In this document: positions 43,874 to 52,783 of the stretch, piece by piece | How the letters are laid out: each line of letters opens with the position of its first letter | Position numbering within the stretch: the stretch's first letter is position 1 | Assembly: GCA_035259385.1 (NCBI GenBank) | Contig: DATFWL010000088.1 | Span: 40,593-104,592, forward strand | DNA: 64,000 bases | From: QHWK01 sp035259385 | Lineage (GTDB): Bacteria; Acidobacteriota; Vicinamibacteria; Vicinamibacterales; CAVVIG01 | Direction of reading: 5' to 3' | Notes under the pieces: model-generated | Told to the model about the DNA's origin: nothing | Database searches by the model: none | Seen by the model: only the letters and a program-made list of their open reading frames with translations | Translations under genes and position numbers: made by a program

Positions 43874-44152
43874 ATGAGCCAGGAAGCACTCGGCCTCGTC
43901 GAAACCCGGGGCCTGATCGGGAGCGTCGAGGCGGCGGACGCGATGGTGAAAGCCGCCAACGTCACCTTGATCGGCAAGGAATACATCGGCGCCGGCTACG
44001 TCACCGTCATGGTGCGGGGCGACGTCGGCGCGGTCAAGGCCGCGACTGACGCCGGCGCTGCTGCTGCGCGGCGCGTCGGCGAGCTCGTTTCGGTCCACGT
44101 GATCCCGCGGCCTCATGGCGAGGTCGAACGGATTCTCCCGAAAGGCACCTAG
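43874..44152 (+). CDS. Bacterial microcompartment shell protein (BMC-H, PduA/EutM type)
   Basis: A 92-aa hexamer-forming shell protein. The ATG at 43874 gives MSQEALGLVETRGLIGSVEA, the classic BMC start; then AADAMVKAANVTLIGKEYIG, AGYVTVMVRGDVGAVKAATD and SVHVIPRPHGEVERILPKGT, the usual IPRPH ending. One full BMC domain, normal length. Such hexamers tile compartments that hold aldehyde-processing enzymes, and an aldehyde dehydrogenase follows 27 bases downstream. No pentamer (EutN/CcmL) or trimer (BMC-T) gene is present in the window, so the rest of the shell must be elsewhere or absent. Confidence 0.94.
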   Translation: MSQEALGLVETRGLIGSVEAADAMVKAANVTLIGKEYIGAGYVTVMVRGDVGAVKAATDAGAAAARRVGELVSVHVIPRPHGEVERILPKGT

Positions 44153-44179
44153 CACTCTCCGCTGCATGCGTCAGCACTG

Positions 44180-45976
44180 ATGGCCGAAGCGGCAACCTCC
44201 CCTCAAACCGACCGCGACCTCGCCTCGATCGCCGAGGCCCGCGCGCTCGCGCGCCGCGCGAAGCAGGCCTGGCTGCAGCTGGCCGAGTTCAGCCAGGAGC
44301 GAATCGACGCGATCGTCGACGCGATGGCCGCGTCGGCGACCTCCCAGGCAGAGGCGTTTGCGCGCCTCGCTGTCGAAGAAACCGGCTACGGGGTCGTCGA
44401 AGACAAGATCCAGAAGAATCTCTTCAGCTCGCAGAAGGTTTACGACTTCATCCGCCCGATGAAGACCGTCGGCGTGATCGCGCGCTACGACGATCGAAAG
44501 GTCGTCGAGATCGCCGAGCCGTTCGGCGTGGTCGCCGCCATCATCCCGACCACCAACCCGACGTCGACAGCGATTTACAAGATCCTGATCGCGCTGAAGG
44601 CGCGTTGCACGATCGTGATCAGCCCGCACCCGCAGGCCGTGCGGTGCATCACCCGTGTCGCCGAGGTGATGGAGGAGGCGGCGCGCCGCGCAGGAGCGCC
44701 GGCCGGGTCGATCAACTGGATGACCACGGTGACGCTCGAGGGCACGCAAGAGCTGATGAAACAGCGCGATGTCGCCGTCATCCTCGCCACCGGCGGCATG
44801 GGCCTGGTCCGCGCGGCTTACAGCGCCGGCAAGCCCGCGTACGGTGTCGGCCCCGGCAACGCGCCGGCGTTCATCGAGCGGACCGCCGACATCAGGAAGG
44901 CGGTTCACGACATCATCACCGGCAAGACGTTCGACAACGGCGTGCTCTGCTCGTCTGAGAACTCAGTGGTCGTCGACGCGCCGGTTGCAGACGCCGTGAA
45001 GCGGGAGTTCGAGGCGCAGGGCGGCTATTTCATGCACAGCGCGCAGATGGACGCGCTGGCCAGGATGCTCGTGACGCCACAGCGGTTGCCGAATCCCGCG
45101 CTGGTCGGAAAGACGGCGGTGTTCATCGCGGAGAAATGCGGGATCGCCGTCCCGGCGGAAACACGGGTGCTTCTCGCGCCGCTGGACGGTGTCGGCCGCG
45201 ACTATCCGCTGTCGATCGAAAAGCTCTGCCCGGTTCTCTCGTATTACGTCGTCAAGGACTGGCAGGAGGGCTGCGAGCGCTGCAAGCAGATTCTGCGGTA
45301 CGGCGGCATGGGCCACACGATGGCCATCCACTCGCAGAACGAGCAGGTCATCCTCGAATTCGGACTCCACAAGCCGGCATTCCGGATCGTCGTCAACACC
45401 CCGACGACGCACGGGTCGGTTGGTCTGTCGACGGGCCTGGATCCAGCGATGACGCTGGGCTGCGGCGGCTACGGCGGAAACATCACGTCGGACAACATCT
45501 CGCCGCGCCATCTCCTGAACATCAAACGACTGGCCTACGAGGTGGCGCCAACCGTCAGCCGCTGGGACCGGATGGGATCGGCAAACCGGGTGGCGGCATC
45601 CACACCGCCGACTGGGAGCGTGCGGCTGCCGTCCGCACCTCCGCGTCCACCTGCGCCCGTCGGGATCAGCGCCGACGCGCTCTCGCGTCGAATCGACGCG
45701 TTCCTCGGTACACGCGGCTTCCGACCGTCACCTGGCGATCACGAGGCGTTTACCAGGTCGTCACCAGGTGATCGCGCGGAGAGTTCGGCGGCGGGGAGAT
45801 CTGTGCCGCCGGTCGCCGACCAGACGCCACTCGATTTCGTCTGTGAGGAAGACGTCCGGCGCGCGATTCAGGCTGGAAGGAAGTTGCTGCTCTCCGAGCG
45901 GGCGATCGTGACGCCAGCGGCGCGTGACCTTGGTGAGCAACATCGTGTATTTTCGATCACTTCTTGGCAACGGTGA
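44180..45976 (+). CDS. CoA-acylating aldehyde dehydrogenase (microcompartment type) with C-terminal extension
   Basis: A 598-aa enzyme of the EutE/PduP class. The dehydrogenase core (about 1-465) has EPFGVVAAIIPTTNPTSTAI, ATGGMGLVRAAYSAGKPAYG, VGPGNAPAFIERTADI and the catalytic Cys257 in NGVLCSSENS. Expected product is acyl-CoA from aldehyde, CoA and NAD+. EutE is about 465 aa; here roughly 130 residues are added. First comes a Pro-rich linker, then a possible amphipathic helix ADALSRRIDAFLGTRG (about 497-512), typical of cargo peptides that bind BMC shells. A terminal module follows (DFVCEEDVRRAIQAGRK, then IVTPAARDLGEQHRVF). I have only a vague likeness for that module, to TP-x-ARD segments in other microcompartment proteins. 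Confidence 0.88.
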   Translation: MAEAATSPQTDRDLASIAEARALARRAKQAWLQLAEFSQERIDAIVDAMAASATSQAEAFARLAVEETGYGVVEDKIQKNLFSSQKVYDFIRPMKTVGVIARYDDRKVVEIAEPFGVVAAIIPTTNPTSTAIYKILIALKARCTIVISPHPQAVRCITRVAEVMEEAARRAGAPAGSINWMTTVTLEGTQELMKQRDVAVILATGGMGLVRAAYSAGKPAYGVGPGNAPAFIERTADIRKAVHDIITGKTFDNGVLCSSENSVVVDAPVADAVKREFEAQGGYFMHSAQMDALARMLVTPQRLPNPALVGKTAVFIAEKCGIAVPAETRVLLAPLDGVGRDYPLSIEKLCPVLSYYVVKDWQEGCERCKQILRYGGMGHTMAIHSQNEQVILEFGLHKPAFRIVVNTPTTHGSVGLSTGLDPAMTLGCGGYGGNITSDNISPRHLLNIKRLAYEVAPTVSRWDRMGSANRVAASTPPTGSVRLPSAPPRPPAPVGISADALSRRIDAFLGTRGFRPSPGDHEAFTRSSPGDRAESSAAGRSVPPVADQTPLDFVCEEDVRRAIQAGRKLLLSERAIVTPAARDLGEQHRVFSITSWQR

Positions 45977-46008
45977 GGCTGCTATTGCTGAGCGGGCTGG
46001 ACTTATTG

Positions 46009-46037
46009 TTGACCGACCCTGAGGGGTTTGTTAGACT
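46009..46037 (+). promoter_or_regulatory. Promoter upstream of the MltD-like gene
   Basis: TTGACC (46009-46014), 17-base spacer, TAGACT (46032-46037), about 130 bases before the start codon. The long leader downstream contains a GC-rich hairpin. Confidence 0.5.
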
Positions 46038-46051
46038 GCCTCAACCATGGT

Positions 46052-46098
46052 GCGGGGGCCCCCCAGCCCTCCCCGCGTGAAGAACACGGAGCCCCCGC
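46052..46098 (+). promoter_or_regulatory. GC-rich hairpin in the MltD-like leader
   Basis: GCGGGGGC (46052-46059) can pair with GCCCCCGC (46091-46098); internal C-runs (CCCCCC, CTCCCC) offer alternative pairings with GGTGGGGGCG just after. This could be an attenuator or a translational switch. I do not recognise a known riboswitch class. Confidence 0.35.
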
Positions 46099-46167
46099 GG
46101 TGGGGGCGACTTACGATGCGAACGGCGGCAGGACGTCTGTTGCCGGTCGATATCGCGGAGCGCCCGG

Positions 46168-47910
46168 ATGATGGGAATTCGCAGGCAGCGCCACGTTCTC
46201 CTTTTATCGGCCCTGGTTCCACTCGTCGCCGCCTGCGGTTCAAGTCTCAAATCCAAAGCGCCCGCTGTTACACCGAAGCAAACTGCCGTTCAGACTCGCG
46301 CTGACGCCGTTCCGGCGACGCCGGTCGCGCCGGCGGCCATCGAAGACCCTGTCCTCACGCTCATCGCGACGTCGGATCGTCACTTCAAGGCGGGCCAGCG
46401 GGAGCTCGAGCAGGGGCACGTCGAGGCTGCAAAACAGGAATTCAACCGCGCGGTAGACGTGCTCCTCGAGTCGCCGTACGGCGCGCGCACCGAGCCGCGC
46501 ATCCGCGAGCATTTCGACCGCCTCGTCGACCGGATCAGCGCCTACGAAGTGCGGGCGCTCGCAACCGGCGACGGGTTTACGGAAAAAAAATACGAGCCGG
46601 CCACCATCGACGAGCTGCTCGCGCTGTCGACGACCATCGGAACGCCGTCGGCCACGCCTGAACTCAAGGACGCGGTGCAGTCCGATCTCCAGAACGCGAA
46701 CCACGACATCCCGATTCCGCTCAACCAGCGGGTGCTCTCCTACATCGAGTTGTTTCAGGGCCGGCTCCACGAGTTCATCGAGGAAGGCATGCGGCGCGGC
46801 AGCAAGTACCTGCCGATGATCCAGAACGTCTTCCGCGCCGAAGGATTGCCGCTCGACCTGGCGTATGTGCCGCTGGTGGAAAGCGCGTTCAAGCCGAACG
46901 CGCTGTCGCGCGCCAAGGCCAAGGGCGTCTGGCAGTTCATGACCGGCACCGCGGCCGAAAACGGCCTGCACCGCGACTGGTATATCGACGAGCGCTCCGA
47001 TCCCGAGAAGGCGACGGTCGCGGCGGCGAAATACCTGCACACGCTCAGCAACATCTTCGACGGCGACTGGCACCTGGCGCTTGCGTCGTACAACGGCGGG
47101 CCGGGACGCTTGCAGCGCGCGATGAAAGTCGCGCGCGCCGACGACTTCTGGAAGCTGGCCGAGAAGCCGAAAGTGCTCCCCCGCGAGACGCGCGAGTACG
47201 TGCCGATGATCCTCGCTGCGATCGTCATCGCGCGGAACCCGGCACAGTACGGATTCGACTTCCAGCCGGAATCGCCGCACACATATGAGACGGTCACGCT
47301 GCCCCGTCCGGTCGATCTCCGCCGCGTGGCCGAATGGGCCGACGCGCCGGTGGACGAGATTCAGGCGCTCAATCCCGAGCTTCGCCGCTGGACCACTCCC
47401 GTCAAGTCGACCAACTACGAGCTGAAGGTCCCGGTCGGGACCGCGGGTATCGTCCAGGCGAGACTGGCGGACGCGCCGCCAATCGATCTCGCGTCGCTGA
47501 AGTACTACACGGTGAAGCGCGGCGATACGCTCCTGCTCATCGCGCGCAAGCTGCACGTCAGCAAGGGCGACCTGGCCGAGGCGAACGATCTCCCCGTCAC
47601 CACGCGCGTGACCGCCGGCCAGAAGTTGATCGTACCTGCCGAGGCAACCGTGCTGATGGCCGCGAATGCCGATCGTCCAGTACCGGCGACCGAGGCACGG
47701 AAGACAGTGGCCGAAGCCGGACAGCTCGCACAGGCCTCCGAGACTTCGAACCTCGTGAGGGTCAGCTACGAAGTCAAGCGCGGGGACACGCTCGCATCGA
47801 TCGCCCGCGTGTACAGGACGAGCATCGCATCGCTGAAGACCTGGAATCCGCGTCTCGCCAGCGGTCAGCTCACAGCCGGGCAGCATCTGACCGTCTACGT
47901 CGCGAATTAA
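46168..47910 (+). CDS. MltD-like membrane-bound lytic transglycosylase with LysM domains
   Basis: A 580-aa lipoprotein transglycosylase. The signal QRHVLLLSALVPLVAAC ends at a lipobox Cys23. A tetratricopeptide-like helical pair (RHFKAGQRELEQGHVEAAKQ) follows. The SLT domain (about 190-350) has the catalytic Glu in YVPLVESAFKPNALSRAKAK, then GVWQFMTGTAAENGL and LALASYNGGPGRLQRAM. Two clear C-terminal LysM modules bind peptidoglycan (YYTVKRGDTLLLIARKLHVS; YEVKRGDTLASIARVYRTSI), and a degenerate earlier one may exist near residue 370-420. The order SLT-LysM-LysM is that of MltD. The start is at an ATGATG. Confidence 0.92.
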   Translation: MMGIRRQRHVLLLSALVPLVAACGSSLKSKAPAVTPKQTAVQTRADAVPATPVAPAAIEDPVLTLIATSDRHFKAGQRELEQGHVEAAKQEFNRAVDVLLESPYGARTEPRIREHFDRLVDRISAYEVRALATGDGFTEKKYEPATIDELLALSTTIGTPSATPELKDAVQSDLQNANHDIPIPLNQRVLSYIELFQGRLHEFIEEGMRRGSKYLPMIQNVFRAEGLPLDLAYVPLVESAFKPNALSRAKAKGVWQFMTGTAAENGLHRDWYIDERSDPEKATVAAAKYLHTLSNIFDGDWHLALASYNGGPGRLQRAMKVARADDFWKLAEKPKVLPRETREYVPMILAAIVIARNPAQYGFDFQPESPHTYETVTLPRPVDLRRVAEWADAPVDEIQALNPELRRWTTPVKSTNYELKVPVGTAGIVQARLADAPPIDLASLKYYTVKRGDTLLLIARKLHVSKGDLAEANDLPVTTRVTAGQKLIVPAEATVLMAANADRPVPATEARKTVAEAGQLAQASETSNLVRVSYEVKRGDTLASIARVYRTSIASLKTWNPRLASGQLTAGQHLTVYVAN

Positions 47911-47987
47911 GAGCGCGTTTCACAATCGACGTAGGGCCTGAGCACCCGACCCGTTCCCATGCGGTCCGGCTGTAGGATTGATACGTC

Positions 47988-50336
47988 ATGACCCGCGCGG
48001 CCGGCGTTCTTTTCGCCGCGTTCGTCCTCGCGCAACCTCCCCGCGATCGTCCCGCCACGCAGACCGAACCGACAGCCAGCGGCGTGATTCGCGGCCGCGT
48101 GCTCACGGCGGCGACCCGCGATCCGATTCGTAACGCGCGCGTCGCGGCCACCAGCGAACGCGAATGGCCCGCGGTGGTGACGGACAGCGAAGGCCGCTTC
48201 GTTGTCGCCGGCCTCCCTCCTGGAGAGTTCCACGTCGCTGCGACAAAGGCAGGTTTCGCTGAAGCGGCCGCCGGCGCAGGTGCGCCGGGCGCGCCAGGAC
48301 GGCCGATTGCCGTCGCGGCCGGCCAGGTCGTCGATGACGTGACCATCGAATTGGCCAGGGGCGCCGCCGTCTCGGGCGTCGTCGTAGACGCCGCGGGCGA
48401 GCCGGTCGCCGGCGCATTCGTGATGGTCGAGCGCGCAGGCCAATCAGGCGCCGCCGCTGCACCGGCGACCCGCGTCAGCCCCACTGACGACCTCGGACAG
48501 TACCGCATCGGCAGCCTTCCGGAAGGTCGCGTGCTCGTCAGCGTGTCCGCGAACCCGAACGACGTGGTGCTGACGCCGAATGGCAGCATCGCGTTGAACG
48601 CCCCCGGCAATCTCAGAGATCGCATCTTTTACCCGGGCGGCGCGAAAGCGAGCCAGGGCGAGCCCATCGCGCTGCAGCCCGGAGACGACAAGCGCGGCGT
48701 GGACTTCGCTGTTCCTGCTAGACAAAGAGTCGGCCCGCAGGTGGAGCCGATGACGCAGGACCGCCCGGTAATCGCCGGACGCGTCCTCACCAGCGATGGC
48801 CGCCCGATTCCGGGCGCGCAGGTGGCGGTCGTCCCGACGGCCACTGGCTTCAACCATGCGCGTTTCGCGATCACCGATCGCAACGGCGCGTATCAATTCA
48901 CGCTGACGCAGGATGACAGGGCGACGGTCAGGATTTCGGCGCGGCGGGACGGGTACCTGCCGGCGACGTTCGGGCAGCGCGGGCCAACCGATCCCGGCGA
49001 CGAGATCGCCATTGCGCCGCACGAGTCGAGAACGAACCTCGACGTGACCTTGCTCCGCCCGGCCGCCATCACCGGTACGCTATTCGACGAGAACGGCGAT
49101 CCGATTGAGGGGGCGATCGCAGGCGCCTTCACCCTGCAGACCGTAGATGGCCAGCGAAAGCTGGTGTTCGCGCGCAACGCGCCGGGCCGGACCGACGACC
49201 TCGGGCACTTTCGGATCGCGGGGCTGGCGCCCGGCGAGTACATGCTCGCCGCGTTCGTTGGTCAGATCATCGGCACCCTGCCGTCGGTCGGGCTCCCGGG
49301 ATACACGACGACCTTTTTCCCTGGAACCATCGACGCCCGCGAGAGTCAGCCGGTGGCGGTGAGCGCCGGTCAAGACCTGTCGGGCATTGATTTGTCGCTC
49401 GTTCGCGTCAGGACGGCCCGGGTGTCGGGACAGGCATTCGACGCCAGCGGCGAGCCGATCACCGGCGGCATCGTGATGATGCCGAGCCGCCGATCGGGCG
49501 CGATTCTACCGATGATCGGCGCCCGGATCGAACGCGACGGCCGCTTCGAGTTCACCAATGTGGCGCCCGGGGAATATGTCCTCCAGGCGTCGCGGCACCG
49601 CCAGGGCGACTGGAACGAGGGCGAATCGGCAATGCAGTTCGTGACGGTGACCGGCAGCGACGTCTCCGACCTCGAGCTGCGGACGTCGGCCGGCAGCACG
49701 GTCCAGGGCCGGATCGTCAGCGACGATCGTCCCGTGACGCCGGGCCAGGTCGAACTCGTGGCGCAGCCGGTCGATCCCGATTTGTCGCCAGTCTTTGCCG
49801 GTCCGTCCGCGCGCGCGCTGATTGGAGCCGACCAGCACTTCGAGCTACGCGGACTGCGCGGGCCGCGCCGTCTTCGCGTCACGCGGCTGCCGCCGGGCCT
49901 CGGGCTCGAGTCGATTCGCATCAACGGCGCGGACGCGACCGACGCGGTGCTGCCGCTGGGGCGGGCGGATCAATCGCTGGACGATGTCGAGGTGCTGCTC
50001 ACGACGCACGTCACCGCGCTGAGCGGTGTCGTCGGCGACGGCCACGGCCACGTTGTCGACGGCGCCGCCGTCGTCGTCTTCCCCGCCGACGTGGAACGAC
50101 GTTATGCGGGGTCTCGCTTCGTCGCCAGCGCGTCAGCCGATCCCCGGGGCCGATATCATTTCGAGGCGTTGCCGCCGGCCGATTACTACGTGGCTGCGAT
50201 CGATCGCAGCCGTGTCAACCCGGGTCGGGAACTCGGCGATCCGGACTTCCTGGAATCGCTCGTGCCGGGCGCGGCGCGGATCCTGCTGGGCGACGCCGGT
50301 CAGATGACCGTGCCGATCACCGTGACCGGGCGGTGA
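47988..50336 (+). CDS. Exported multi-domain carboxypeptidase-regulatory-like protein, first paralogue
   Basis: A 782-aa secreted protein with a weak signal (RAAGVLFAAFVLAQPP) and at least six beta-sandwich repeats of the carboxypeptidase D regulatory type. Repeated signatures: IRGRVLTAATRDPIRNARVA, DSEGRFVVAGLPPGEFHVAA, AVSGVVVDAAGEPVAGAFVM, DDLGQYRIGSLPEGRVLVSV, ITGTLFDENGDPIEGAIAGA and ALSGVVGDGHGHVVDGAAVV. Such folds act as carbohydrate- or protein-binding scaffolds, or as plugs of larger receptors; no catalytic site is visible. It is followed after 4 bases by a paralogue with the same ending (DPDFLESLVPGAARILLGDA versus NPEFLESLVAGATRVTLGEG), so the pair arose by tandem duplication. Confidence 0.85.
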   Translation: MTRAAGVLFAAFVLAQPPRDRPATQTEPTASGVIRGRVLTAATRDPIRNARVAATSEREWPAVVTDSEGRFVVAGLPPGEFHVAATKAGFAEAAAGAGAPGAPGRPIAVAAGQVVDDVTIELARGAAVSGVVVDAAGEPVAGAFVMVERAGQSGAAAAPATRVSPTDDLGQYRIGSLPEGRVLVSVSANPNDVVLTPNGSIALNAPGNLRDRIFYPGGAKASQGEPIALQPGDDKRGVDFAVPARQRVGPQVEPMTQDRPVIAGRVLTSDGRPIPGAQVAVVPTATGFNHARFAITDRNGAYQFTLTQDDRATVRISARRDGYLPATFGQRGPTDPGDEIAIAPHESRTNLDVTLLRPAAITGTLFDENGDPIEGAIAGAFTLQTVDGQRKLVFARNAPGRTDDLGHFRIAGLAPGEYMLAAFVGQIIGTLPSVGLPGYTTTFFPGTIDARESQPVAVSAGQDLSGIDLSLVRVRTARVSGQAFDASGEPITGGIVMMPSRRSGAILPMIGARIERDGRFEFTNVAPGEYVLQASRHRQGDWNEGESAMQFVTVTGSDVSDLELRTSAGSTVQGRIVSDDRPVTPGQVELVAQPVDPDLSPVFAGPSARALIGADQHFELRGLRGPRRLRVTRLPPGLGLESIRINGADATDAVLPLGRADQSLDDVEVLLTTHVTALSGVVGDGHGHVVDGAAVVVFPADVERRYAGSRFVASASADPRGRYHFEALPPADYYVAAIDRSRVNPGRELGDPDFLESLVPGAARILLGDAGQMTVPITVTGR

Positions 50337-50340
50337 CGTA

Positions 50341-52650
50341 ATGCGCCGGGCCGCCGCGTTGACGTGCGCGTTGCTCTTCGCCGCGACAGCCTTGCAGGGG
50401 CAGGCGCCGGCGCCCGGCGGACTCGCCGTGTACGGCTGCGTGGTCGCAGACGACACCGGGCAGCCGCTTCGCAACGCGCGGATTGCCTGGGAGTCGGCCG
50501 CCGGCGTGGATCCGGTGATCGCCGACGCGGAAGGCCGCTTCGCGATCGCGATTCCGAGCCGGTCGCACCGGCTGACGATCTCCAAGACTGGATATGCGAC
50601 TGCGACATCCGAGACCGCACCCGTTGACGGCGTCGAGATCCGGCTGCCGCGCGGCGGCGTGATCACCGGACGCGTCACCGACGAGCGCGGCACGCCGCTG
50701 CCCATGGCTTCTGTCGCCGCGGATCTCTTCGTTCGCGAGGCAGGCCATGTCGCCCTCCGGCGTGCGGCGGCGGTTGAAGCGGACGACCGCGGCGAGTACC
50801 GGGTCTACGGACTGGCGGCGGCGGACTATGCCGTGTCGATCGGCGGTTCCCGCGGCAGCGGCGGAGCGGTCGGTCAGCCGACGTACTACCCTGGCGTATC
50901 GTTCCCGTTGCAGGCGCAGCCGATTCATGTCGCCGCCGGGGACGAAGTGGGCGGCGTCGACCTGATCCTGAAGTTCATTCAGCCGCCCGTGCGCAATGCG
51001 TCCGGACTCATCGTGTCGAACGTGGACGCGGGTGCGAACGTCGCGCCTCCGGCATCCGAGGCGGGACCACCCGGAACGGTCCGCGGTCGCGTGATCGGAC
51101 CGGATGGGCTCCCCATGCCGCACGCGCGCGTGCAACTCGAGTCGAGCGACCGTCTCTTTTCACCAGCCTCGGCGCAGGCGGACGAAGACGGCTGGTATGC
51201 CTTTCACGACGTCCCGCCGGGCAGATATCTCCTCGGCTCGGACATGCCCGGGTACCGCCGGTCGGTTCCCGGCCAGCGAACTCCCTGGGAGCGCGGCGAC
51301 CTCGTGACGATGGGTGCGGATCGTGCGGAGGTTCGCGTCAATCTCGCATTGCGGCGCGGCAGCGCGATCGAGGGCCGGGTCATCGACGAGTACGGCGATC
51401 CGGTCGAGAACGTCGCGGTCTCAGCATCGGTGATCCGCATCGTCGCGGGACGGCCGCAGCTCGTCTCGGCGCCACGCACGGCGATTCGAGCAGGCACTCG
51501 CACCGACGATCGTGGCCGCTATCGGATCTTCGCCCTCGCTCCCGGCGAATACATCGTGTCGGCAACGGTCGGCCAGCAGGACGTCGACAGGCCGACGATC
51601 GATCTTCCGGGTTACACACGCAGCTACTACCCCGCGACGCTCACACCGACCGAGGCGGCGCGCGTCGAGGTCCGCGACGGTGAGGATCGGCTGAACGTGG
51701 ACATCACGCTGGTGAAGGGCGGGACGTCACGCGTCGCGGGTCGCGTCATGGGTGCGGACGGCGAGCACGCGTTCGCGACCGTGTCGCTCGCACCAAGCTA
51801 CCGTTCCGGCAGCGTCGCCGTGGGCGTGCGCTCGATGAAGGCCGATGGCGTCTTCGCGTTCACCGACGTGCCGCCAGGCGAATACGTCCTCCAGGCGGCG
51901 AAGTCCCGGGTGAATCCGTCGACAGAGGGCGAGTTCACGGCGAGGTTCGTCACCGTCAGCCGTGCTGACGTCAGCGACGTCGTGCTGGCGATGTCCGCGG
52001 GCTCGACGATTTCCGGCCGGATCGTGTTCGAGGACGCGGACGCGCCGTCGACAACCGACGCGTTCGAGCTGGCGCCGGTCGCGAGCGATCCGGACTCCGT
52101 CTCGCTCGGCAGCGATCCGGTCGCGCGCGCCGATGTCCGTGAGGACTGGACGTTCGAGATGCGCGGCATTGCCGGACCGCGGCGCCTGCAAGTCGTCCAC
52201 GCGCCCGATGGCTGGATGGTGAAGTCGATTCTCGCCTCGGGACTCGATGTCACCGATCGGCCGCTGGCGTTCGGCACGCCGGATCAGTCGCTCACCGATG
52301 TCATCGTCCTGATGACGAGCCGTGTGACCGACCTCAGCGGTGCCGTCACCGACGACAGCGGTGCCGCCTACGACGACTCGGCGATCGTCACCTTCGCCTG
52401 CGATCGCGAGCTTCGCTACGCCGGCTCGCGGTTCGTCTCGTGGGTCGATGCGTCACGCGACGCGACGTTCGCGATGCGCGGCCTCGCGCCGACGGATTAC
52501 TATGTCGCCGCCGTGGACAAGCGGCGTTACGCCGACGTGCGCGGAGAGGTCGAAAACCCGGAGTTCCTCGAATCGCTGGTTGCGGGAGCAACGCGCGTGA
52601 CGCTTGGCGAGGGGCAGCGCGTCTCGCTCACGCTCAAGATGCTGCGTTAG
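50341..52650 (+). CDS. Exported multi-domain carboxypeptidase-regulatory-like protein, second paralogue
   Basis: A 769-aa secreted protein with a clear signal peptide (RRAAALTCALLFAATALQGQ). Domain signatures parallel the upstream gene: ITGRVTDERGTPLPMASVAA, EADDRGEYRVYGLAAADYAV, VRGRVIGPDGLPMPHARVQL, IEGRVIDEYGDPVENVAVSA, VAGRVMGADGEHAFATVSLA and DLSGAVTDDSGAAYDDSAIV. Both proteins share blocks such as the FAL/FRIAGLAPGEY-like segment, DLPGYTRSYYPATL versus GLPGYTTTFFPGTI, and the DYYVAA(I/V)D ending. Their spacing and common strand imply one transcript. Binding partner unknown. Confidence 0.86.
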   Translation: MRRAAALTCALLFAATALQGQAPAPGGLAVYGCVVADDTGQPLRNARIAWESAAGVDPVIADAEGRFAIAIPSRSHRLTISKTGYATATSETAPVDGVEIRLPRGGVITGRVTDERGTPLPMASVAADLFVREAGHVALRRAAAVEADDRGEYRVYGLAAADYAVSIGGSRGSGGAVGQPTYYPGVSFPLQAQPIHVAAGDEVGGVDLILKFIQPPVRNASGLIVSNVDAGANVAPPASEAGPPGTVRGRVIGPDGLPMPHARVQLESSDRLFSPASAQADEDGWYAFHDVPPGRYLLGSDMPGYRRSVPGQRTPWERGDLVTMGADRAEVRVNLALRRGSAIEGRVIDEYGDPVENVAVSASVIRIVAGRPQLVSAPRTAIRAGTRTDDRGRYRIFALAPGEYIVSATVGQQDVDRPTIDLPGYTRSYYPATLTPTEAARVEVRDGEDRLNVDITLVKGGTSRVAGRVMGADGEHAFATVSLAPSYRSGSVAVGVRSMKADGVFAFTDVPPGEYVLQAAKSRVNPSTEGEFTARFVTVSRADVSDVVLAMSAGSTISGRIVFEDADAPSTTDAFELAPVASDPDSVSLGSDPVARADVREDWTFEMRGIAGPRRLQVVHAPDGWMVKSILASGLDVTDRPLAFGTPDQSLTDVIVLMTSRVTDLSGAVTDDSGAAYDDSAIVTFACDRELRYAGSRFVSWVDASRDATFAMRGLAPTDYYVAAVDKRRYADVRGEVENPEFLESLVAGATRVTLGEGQRVSLTLKMLR

Positions 52651-52783
52651 GTCGCGTAGGCCGCGTAGGCCAGGTGGGCCAGGTAAGTCGGACCTACAAA
52701 ATCCGACGCACCTGACCCTCCCGACCTACCTGACCCACCCGACCCACCCGACCTACCCGACCTACCCGACCTACCCGACCTGT
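52651..52783. repeat. Nine-base-period inverted array between convergent genes
   Basis: After the second paralogue, GTAGGCCGCGTAGGCCAGG-type sequence (52658-52690) is followed by its approximate complement, ending in four 9-base units CCGACCTAC, CCGACCTAC, CCGACCTAC, CCGACCTGT (52748-52783). The stop codon of the minus-strand coiled-coil gene (52771-52773) lies in one of these units. Confidence 0.8.

Noticed and set aside
46052..46167. A cyclic-di-GMP riboswitch in the MltD-like leader
   Set aside because: The conserved GEMM core could not be found; only a GC-rich hairpin is evident.
52748..52783. A CRISPR array, because of short direct repeats
   Set aside because: The units are 9 bases long with no spacers, and no cas genes are nearby.
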